From a virus: DNA of 34,890 bases. Position 1 is the stretch's first letter. Each line of letters starts with the position of its first letter. The stretch covers positions 1-34,890 of the IMG/VR virus record IMGVR_UViG_3300010153_000040. One strand, given 5' to 3'. Both the position numbers and the translations under genes were made by a program. Under the pieces are notes generated by a model, which saw only the letters and a list, made by a program, of their open reading frames with translations, was not told the origin of the DNA and searched no databases. Shown here in pieces: positions 29,068-34,890 of this stretch.

Positions 29068-30822
29068 ATGCCGAATGTAACTAACGGAGTATCAAACATA
29101 CATTTCATTAAATATCCATTAGACACCATGGCTTCTAGTGGATATAGTAAGAGTGACGCAATAAAAATCATGTCTGTTAATAATCCTATTATCTATCAGG
29201 TTCAATGGGGTCAAACAAATAATCGTATAACAAACTTTATGACCAAAGATGAGTATAAATCGGGAGATTTAGTTAATGTTATATTTGATATATATATGGG
29301 TAATAAATGGAGTGAGCATGATAACATCATATCTAATATGGCGTTTATTGGCTCTTTAAGAAAATCTAGAGACATGCCTTTAATAATGGGAGAAGGTATG
29401 AACCCTCAATACACAACAGGAGTTACCCTAAAAGATTGGCATTCATTTACCGTTGATATAGCTCCTGTTGTTAAAAGTTATTTATCATACACACTCACTC
29501 CATTTATGAAAGGCTCTCCTTCTGAACTTTTTAATATGGGAGGAAATTACAATACAAATAATTCTTATGATTTTACAAGTATAGGAGGTAGCGATAGAAT
29601 TATACAAGTACAGGCTAGGTTTGAAGTTTATGAGCAAGACGCAACTATATCTGAAAAATTAGTTATAGCTACATCTAGTGGTAGTGAAGTTTTTAAAAAC
29701 ACAGGTGGTATTGTGGTGGTAAACGCAGCTCTTCAGCATGATGAAAAACCAATTCTTCATAGATATAATGTAAATTGTAATTCGGGTACTACATATAAGG
29801 AATTTTTTAGTAACTTCCCAAACAACGATTCAACAAGTGGAGAGAAAAGGGTTCAAATATTTAAGAAAGTTAGATTAGATGATGAAGGAGAGTTTTTATC
29901 TTGGTTTCAGGAAAAATTCGCTAATACTGGAAGTCCTAATTATACTTACGATATGATAGATTTTTATTTACAGATATATACAACTGAAAGTGATGGAACT
30001 CATCATACAGCAACTTTAAGAGATGTTCAATATACATTAGGTAATGCCTCCTCTCCAACTTCTGGTTGGTGGGGTAACTCAGGATGGGGAGCTAATTCAG
30101 ACCCTTGGGACACAGAAGTAATGAAAGTATTATCTCAAAATGTATCTCCCGCTTATATAAATAGTGTTACAGCTGGTACAATAACATCTAATACTATTTC
30201 ATACAGAGCTAAATTAATTTGCTCAGGGACAACACTAGGTACAGGTAAATCAGTATCTGAATCTAGATATTATGTATTAGACCACGAAACCCCTAATACA
30301 GCTTATGACTATGTAAGATTCCATTGGTTAAATAGATTAGGAGGTATAGATAGTTATACAGCAAAGAGAGATATATCAGAATCAGTAAATGTTAGTAAAG
30401 TATTTTTTGAAAGACAATCTCCTAATCGTCAGTTTATTCAACAGTATAATGGTAATGGTAATACTTTTAGTAACCCACAAGACGCTTTAGGAGGAGATAC
30501 ATATAAAGCTTCTGTTAATACACTAGCTGTTGAAGCAACAAGAAGTAAAACTGTATATACAGAACCTCTTAATATGGAAGAATCAAAATGGCTAGAAGAA
30601 ATATTAACCTCTCCAAATGTTTGGGTAGAATTAGATAATGAAGCTGGATTTTGGACTGAATGGGTTACAGACAACTCGGCTGAAATCCATCCATCAACAA
30701 GAGATTATTTCCCTGTAACAATTACTAATAGTTCATTAACAACAGTTGACCAAGCTTTAGGGTTGGTTAAATTTAATTTAGAATACACTATGGCTAACTC
30801 AATAGTTACTCAGTCTAATTAA
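29068..30822 (+). CDS. Tail or baseplate protein
   Basis: This 584-residue protein is strand-rich, with repeated FEVYEQDATIS, LVIATSSG and DMIDFYLQIYT patterns. It contains a WWGNSGWGANSDPW aromatic/Gly segment near 344-357, and later RFHWLNRLGGIDSYTAK (about 413-429). The LNRLGGIDSYT motif is one I link with distal tail/baseplate proteins of Bacteroidetes phages. It is co-transcribed with the lectin-fused gene before it and the larger tail protein after it. A distal tail protein or hub is likely. Confidence 0.65.
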   Translation: MPNVTNGVSNIHFIKYPLDTMASSGYSKSDAIKIMSVNNPIIYQVQWGQTNNRITNFMTKDEYKSGDLVNVIFDIYMGNKWSEHDNIISNMAFIGSLRKSRDMPLIMGEGMNPQYTTGVTLKDWHSFTVDIAPVVKSYLSYTLTPFMKGSPSELFNMGGNYNTNNSYDFTSIGGSDRIIQVQARFEVYEQDATISEKLVIATSSGSEVFKNTGGIVVVNAALQHDEKPILHRYNVNCNSGTTYKEFFSNFPNNDSTSGEKRVQIFKKVRLDDEGEFLSWFQEKFANTGSPNYTYDMIDFYLQIYTTESDGTHHTATLRDVQYTLGNASSPTSGWWGNSGWGANSDPWDTEVMKVLSQNVSPAYINSVTAGTITSNTISYRAKLICSGTTLGTGKSVSESRYYVLDHETPNTAYDYVRFHWLNRLGGIDSYTAKRDISESVNVSKVFFERQSPNRQFIQQYNGNGNTFSNPQDALGGDTYKASVNTLAVEATRSKTVYTEPLNMEESKWLEEILTSPNVWVELDNEAGFWTEWVTDNSAEIHPSTRDYFPVTITNSSLTTVDQALGLVKFNLEYTMANSIVTQSN

Positions 30823-30830
30823 AAAAATAT

Positions 30831-33800
30831 ATGGATAAAAAAGTTAGATTACAAATAACAGATGTTATAGATTCTGTAAATGCAAATCCACAATTAATTG
30901 ATGTTACTTTAGGTAACTACACTGGGTCAGCCGCTGGAAGTTGGTTTCCTCCTTTCTATTGGAAGGGTTATAATGTTCCAAATAGTGCTTTTACCTTATT
31001 GTATGGCGCTAATTTGTTTAATATTAGTTCTCGTTCTACTCCTAGTAATTTCTGTATGCCTGGACTATCTGACGCTGCCCATTATTTAGAAGATATATTA
31101 ACAACTCCCTTAACAATAGGGAAAAGTTATGTACTTTCATTTACAACACTTAGAATGAGAGTTTCAGAGGGTTATACAGGTTACTTAGGTTTTGCAACAA
31201 CTGGAGGGATTTCTGCTAACGCTAAATTATATAATGACGGATATTATAGTGAAACTTTTGTAGCTACAGCAACTCAAATTAGAATAAAGTCATCTAAATC
31301 TACAGGGTCTCCTCAATCGGGATGTACACACTCGAGCGCTGTAATATGCAATATAGAGTGTAGAGAAGTATCTTTTAATAAAAATAATAATATTATAGGA
31401 GATATAGAGTTAACAGATAGTGAAAATTTCCCACTATCTTTATCTTACGCTGTTTCTGATGGAGAAAATTTAGAAAATAGATTTGGAGATTACTCTAAAA
31501 CATTTGAAATCCCCGCTACAAAAAACAATAATCAATTATTATCTCATGTCTTTAATGTTAAATCAGTTAACACTAAGGATATAACAGGTCTTAAAAATTG
31601 TAGGGTTTTAGTTGGAGATACAGAGTTTTTTAGAGGTAGAATTAAGATAAATGGAACTTCACAAACATCTACTCCAAATAGTTATTCTGCTACAATCTTT
31701 GGAGGTAATTATGGATGGATTTCTAAACTGAAAGGACTTAATCTTAATGATGAGGGAATATATGACGACACTGAAACTTTTACCTACGACTACCTGAGTA
31801 TTATGCAGTCATTTAACGATACCCAAGCTAATTCAGAGCTTGTTTACCCACTAATGAGTTATGGGGACTGTTGGCCAAATCCAGGAGCTGGGTTTAATTT
31901 TGCTGCAGGAAGGGTAAATCTATCTGATGAAACAGACGTCTCTCAAGATTGGAGACCTTCATTTTGGATTTACAATATAATACAAAGAATATTTGATAAT
32001 ATAGGTTATACTGTAAATAGTAATTTTATAGAAGATTCGGAATTTAAGAAATTAATATGTCATTTCTCTCCTGATAATAGCTCAACTTCTATAGGTGGAG
32101 TAACATCTACTGAAGGAGCTACTTTTGCAACAAGAAAATATTGGAACTTAGAATCGCCTACAGGTGGAAGTAAGGGTATATGGGATAGTAGTTTAGTTGG
32201 ACTTGTAGATTATCAAATAGTAGAGGCTGCTGATTGGGTTACTGGAACTTTGAGTGGTAATACACAAGGAAATATTGATGGTAATGGAGACCCGGAATGG
32301 AAAGATGTAATAATGGATGAGGAAATTATGTCAGCCGCTGGAGATACTAACTCATCTTATGACGAAACTACAGGAGTGTGGACTTGTCCTAAATCAGGAT
32401 TGTATAATTTTTCTACAGCAGTTGATATTTTAATAGGAAATTTTGATAATAGTCAGTCTTCGGGGGGTACAATTGCAGATGATTATGTTGGTACCGTTCA
32501 CCCTCATGAAGTTGGCATAAGAATAGTAATGAAAGATTCTTCGGGAGGTAGTACAGGATTATCTGCTTTTGATAATTTTGGTACATCACAGACACAGCTA
32601 CCAATTCGTACACAGATTGGTAAGGTTCAACTTCCTAGTAATGGCGATGGTGGAAATTATGAAGGGTCTTATGTTCCTATATTTATACCAGTACACAAAG
32701 AAATGCAGACCCCATACGCTTGGTATGTGCCTGCAGGATATACAGTAAGAGTTCAGGTGGCGGTACAGTTTAATTTTTATGATGTAGCTCAAAATTTGAA
32801 CTCTAACCCTACCAACTGCGAGATGGGATATATTGTGTTGAGTGATGAGCATAGAAAAGCTTGTTCAGGTGGAGCTCCAGGAATATTCCCATACGATAGT
32901 AGTGCTAACAACTATGGGGATAGTTATTATACTTCTGGTAGTAAGGGTTTTTTGAGTACTAATTCCTCATATGCTGGAGATAGTTCTTTAGATATTACTA
33001 ACGCTGACAACATATGGGCAAGACACACTAAGCCATTTTTTAAGGTTGAGCCTGTCCCTAATCAGGGGTTTATGGTTCCAGAAGTTTATAAAATAAAAGA
33101 GTGTTTACCCCCTAATGTAAGTCAAATAGATTTTATTAAATCGTTAGCTCATTTATTTAATTTACAATTCAGTACAAACGCTGATTCTAAGACAGTTAAC
33201 ATAGAGCCTTTTAATGATTTCTATTTAGACAAATCTCAAGCTTATGATTGGAGTAATAAAGTAGATTATTCTAAAGAAATTAAAGATGTTTTCAATATCG
33301 CTATATATCAAGAAATGTCTTGGGAATATAAAAATGACAGTTCGGATGGTTTGATGAGTTTCGTAAATGAAGCGTTTAGACCAGCAGATTCTTCTGAACA
33401 TTTCTTTAATGTAAAACATAATATGGGAGTTAATTTCAATAAAGGTATTAAAAGATTTGTAAATCCTGTGTTTTCAAGTACATGGACAGATTGGAACGCT
33501 GACGCTGGGCCAGCTGCTAGTCCAAAACTAATGCCTGTTATAAATAAATCTGAGTCTGTATATGGATATGCGGTAGCTCCACATCCTACTAGACCAGATA
33601 AAACAACTAAATACGCTCCAAGAATAATGAAGTATAACGGTATGGTTAAAGGGCCAAATGACCCTGATAACGCTCCTACTGGTCAAACAGGATTTCAAAC
33701 TGTGTGGAGTTATTATGGAGTAGCTATATCTGGACAGAGTGATGCTTATCATGGTTCATCTTATTCTCCTAGAGCTATGTTTGTAGATTGGGAAGATACA

Positions 33801-34130
33801 ACTGAAGATTTGTTTAGTAATTTATCTTTTGCAGACGAAATAATAAATCCTCCTTATTCTACTGAGACAATTATCAACAAAGGATTGTATAGTTTATTTT
33901 GGGAAGGTATGATTGAAAAATATAAAGCTAACCCTAGAACGAGGACTTATTATATTAACTTACAATTATCAGATATTATAAATATAGATTTAAGAAGGTT
34001 AGTTTATGTAGATGGTTCTTATTGGAAAATAAATAAAATTGTAGATTACTCCCCAGCTAAAAACGATTTAACAAAAGTAGAGCTTATTCAATGGACAGAG
34101 CAGGTTTCTTCTGGTTTAATTTCATCTTAG
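30831..34130 (+). CDS. Large tail/baseplate protein with N-terminal inserted domain
   Basis: This 1099-residue protein begins MDKKVRLQITDVIDSV and from about 185 has IGDIELTDSENFPLSLSYAVSD, FGDYSKTFEIPATKNNNQLL and SHVFNVKSV. This is a motif series I associate with large tail proteins of Bacteroidetes phages, perhaps tail-associated hydrolase or hub proteins. Between residues about 20 and 185 lies an inserted, Ser/Thr/Gly/aromatic-rich stretch (GSWFPPFYWKGYNVPNS, SYVLSFTTLRMRV) that looks like a carbohydrate-binding beta-sandwich. The middle (480-760) holds a second beta-rich region. Receptor recognition is a reasonable function. Confidence 0.65.
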   Translation: MDKKVRLQITDVIDSVNANPQLIDVTLGNYTGSAAGSWFPPFYWKGYNVPNSAFTLLYGANLFNISSRSTPSNFCMPGLSDAAHYLEDILTTPLTIGKSYVLSFTTLRMRVSEGYTGYLGFATTGGISANAKLYNDGYYSETFVATATQIRIKSSKSTGSPQSGCTHSSAVICNIECREVSFNKNNNIIGDIELTDSENFPLSLSYAVSDGENLENRFGDYSKTFEIPATKNNNQLLSHVFNVKSVNTKDITGLKNCRVLVGDTEFFRGRIKINGTSQTSTPNSYSATIFGGNYGWISKLKGLNLNDEGIYDDTETFTYDYLSIMQSFNDTQANSELVYPLMSYGDCWPNPGAGFNFAAGRVNLSDETDVSQDWRPSFWIYNIIQRIFDNIGYTVNSNFIEDSEFKKLICHFSPDNSSTSIGGVTSTEGATFATRKYWNLESPTGGSKGIWDSSLVGLVDYQIVEAADWVTGTLSGNTQGNIDGNGDPEWKDVIMDEEIMSAAGDTNSSYDETTGVWTCPKSGLYNFSTAVDILIGNFDNSQSSGGTIADDYVGTVHPHEVGIRIVMKDSSGGSTGLSAFDNFGTSQTQLPIRTQIGKVQLPSNGDGGNYEGSYVPIFIPVHKEMQTPYAWYVPAGYTVRVQVAVQFNFYDVAQNLNSNPTNCEMGYIVLSDEHRKACSGGAPGIFPYDSSANNYGDSYYTSGSKGFLSTNSSYAGDSSLDITNADNIWARHTKPFFKVEPVPNQGFMVPEVYKIKECLPPNVSQIDFIKSLAHLFNLQFSTNADSKTVNIEPFNDFYLDKSQAYDWSNKVDYSKEIKDVFNIAIYQEMSWEYKNDSSDGLMSFVNEAFRPADSSEHFFNVKHNMGVNFNKGIKRFVNPVFSSTWTDWNADAGPAASPKLMPVINKSESVYGYAVAPHPTRPDKTTKYAPRIMKYNGMVKGPNDPDNAPTGQTGFQTVWSYYGVAISGQSDAYHGSSYSPRAMFVDWEDTTEDLFSNLSFADEIINPPYSTETIINKGLYSLFWEGMIEKYKANPRTRTYYINLQLSDIINIDLRRLVYVDGSYWKINKIVDYSPAKNDLTKVELIQWTEQVSSGLISS

Positions 34131-34167
34131 TAATCTATGAAAAATATTAATATTAAAATATATATAA

Positions 34168-34608
34168 ATGAGCACTAGCAAACCCTCTCTAAATTTTCTT
34201 GACCCTAACTTAAATGTTAAGGACAATAAAAATATAATAAATATAAGTACACAGGGTATTGTAGAGCAAAAAGGAGGTAAGATATATATGACTCATAGTT
34301 TTATGGCCTCTACTTCTACTACATTAACTCAGGGGGATATGGTATCTTCTACCTCTGTTAGCACAACAACTAACGAGGAGTGTTGTGAGGCAGCAACTTT
34401 AGTAACTGGAGTAACTGTTACTGATACTACAACTAGAGCTCTTACAAATGTTGCGGTTGCAGATGTTAAAGAAGATATATTTTTACCTATTATGTACACT
34501 GATAGTTCTAATAATCTTCAAGAAGTTATAAGAAGTGTAACACAAGACGATAATAATCGTCCTGCTCAATTTAGAAATCCTATGATTGATGAAGAAATAA
34601 TGTACTAA
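34168..34608 (+). CDS. Small virion-cluster protein
   Basis: This 146-residue Thr/Ser-rich protein (NIINISTQGIVEQKGG, then SFMASTSTTLTQGDMVSSTS) is probably beta-structured, with a CCEAAT pair near residues 71-76. Its stop overlaps the next start. It sits between the large tail protein and a gp10-like gene, so a virion part is likely; no family is recognised. Confidence 0.55.
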   Translation: MSTSKPSLNFLDPNLNVKDNKNIINISTQGIVEQKGGKIYMTHSFMASTSTTLTQGDMVSSTSVSTTTNEECCEAATLVTGVTVTDTTTRALTNVAVADVKEDIFLPIMYTDSSNNLQEVIRSVTQDDNNRPAQFRNPMIDEEIMY

Positions 34609-34890
34609 TGGCAGAATTTAAAAACTTAGAAAAAGAATTAAGAAGAATAGCTGAACAGCTTGTTGATATAATGAGGGATATACTAGAGAAACAAGACCAT
34701 GTAGCTTCAGGTACGTTAAACTCAAGCTTTAATTATAGGGTTAATTCTTCTAGCGATTTAGTAGAGGTAAATATTGGTAATAGCGCACATTATTGGGAAA
34801 GAATAAATAATTATGGTAAGGGTAGTTCTGGATTGTCTGTTGAATATGAAGCTATATTATCATGGATGAATAGTAGTGGTAAAAACAGAA
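34608..34890 (+). CDS. HK97 gp10-like tail/neck protein (3' truncated by window edge)
   Basis: This gene begins at the ATG overlapping the previous stop (TAATG) and runs off the right edge after 94 codons. AEFKNLEKELRRIAEQLVDI and VASGTLNSSFNYRV, then SAHYWERINNYGKGSSGLSV and YEAILSWMNSSGK fit the HK97 gp10-type completion protein: an N-terminal helix, an ASGxLxxS turn, and a HYxxxxxxGxG loop with an AIxxW helix. The ending is missing. It was not extended further. Confidence 0.65.
   Translation, partial: MAEFKNLEKELRRIAEQLVDIMRDILEKQDHVASGTLNSSFNYRVNSSSDLVEVNIGNSAHYWERINNYGKGSSGLSVEYEAILSWMNSSGKNR

Noticed and set aside
30438-33752. Several minus strand frames of 60 to 84 codons under the large tail genes
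   Set aside because: They lie wholly under strong + strand genes and arise from low stop density on the reverse strand.
1-34890. The right edge of the window is in frame with the left edge if the two are joined
   Set aside because: A join would fuse a gp10-like protein directly to the middle of the tape measure; chance is one in three, so the missing segment is the better explanation.
1-34890. Diversity-generating retroelement, integrase or lysogeny repressor
   Set aside because: No reverse transcriptase, variable-repeat pair, recombinase or divergent repressor/Cro arrangement was found.

Overview
The window is most of the genome of an AT-rich (roughly one third G+C by eye) tailed phage, probably a siphovirus, that infects a member of the Bacteroidetes, most likely a flavobacterium. 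The host call rests on three things. Several intergenic regions carry the Bacteroidetes promoter signature TTTG, about 20 bases, then TAnnTTTG. Starts are preceded by A-rich leaders instead of Shine-Dalgarno sequences. Several structural proteins are of types I associate with Bacteroidetes phages. All supported genes are on the + strand. I see no integrase and no classical lysogeny region, so a lytic lifestyle is the simpler reading. Both ends are cut inside genes: the left edge lies inside the tape measure gene and the right edge inside a small neck or tail-completion gene.

Layout. (1) 1-6.6 kb: 3' part of the tape measure, three small genes, a ClpP-type head protease with a scaffold-like tail, the major capsid protein, a probable tail tube protein and a strong terminator. 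(2) 6.6-10.4 kb: portal, connector-like protein and small virion proteins. (3) 9.8-11.9 kb: lysis-type cluster with three small membrane proteins, a DUF5675 protein and a secreted beta-barrel-like protein, closed by stacked hairpins. (4) 12.0-21.0 kb: DNA metabolism, with a calcineurin-like phosphoesterase, a possible annealing protein, a DnaA-domain-IV protein, an SSB-like protein, a PD-(D/E)XK-type protein, an M20/M28/M42-like peptidase, a replication organiser, an orphan adenine methylase, a DUF3310 protein, a VRR-NUC nuclease and zinc-ribbon and HTH proteins. (5) 20.97-21.42 kb: a non-coding block of iterons, an 18-base palindrome and tandem repeats, a candidate origin or control region. 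(6) 21.4-23.75 kb: five genes with visibly different base and codon use, probably acquired. (7) 23.75-24.45 kb: repeat-bearing non-coding DNA. (8) 24.45-34.9 kb: terminase subunits, a tail-assembly-chaperone-like gene with a -1 frameshift site, a tail-terminator-like protein fused to a LamG-like lectin domain, two large tail or baseplate proteins and two small virion genes.

The most notable signals are the regulatory ones. Three virion operons start at a shared, unusual promoter, TTTCGT-N21-T(A/T)TnTTTG, with identical spacing. Two DNA-metabolism operons start at a duplicated promoter, TTTGGCAG...TATCTTTG, with an inverted repeat over the -7 box. By manual reading the tetranucleotide GATC is absent from the whole window. 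Six small genes are also described here: five between and overlapping their neighbours, and a sixth, weakly supported one in a G-tract.
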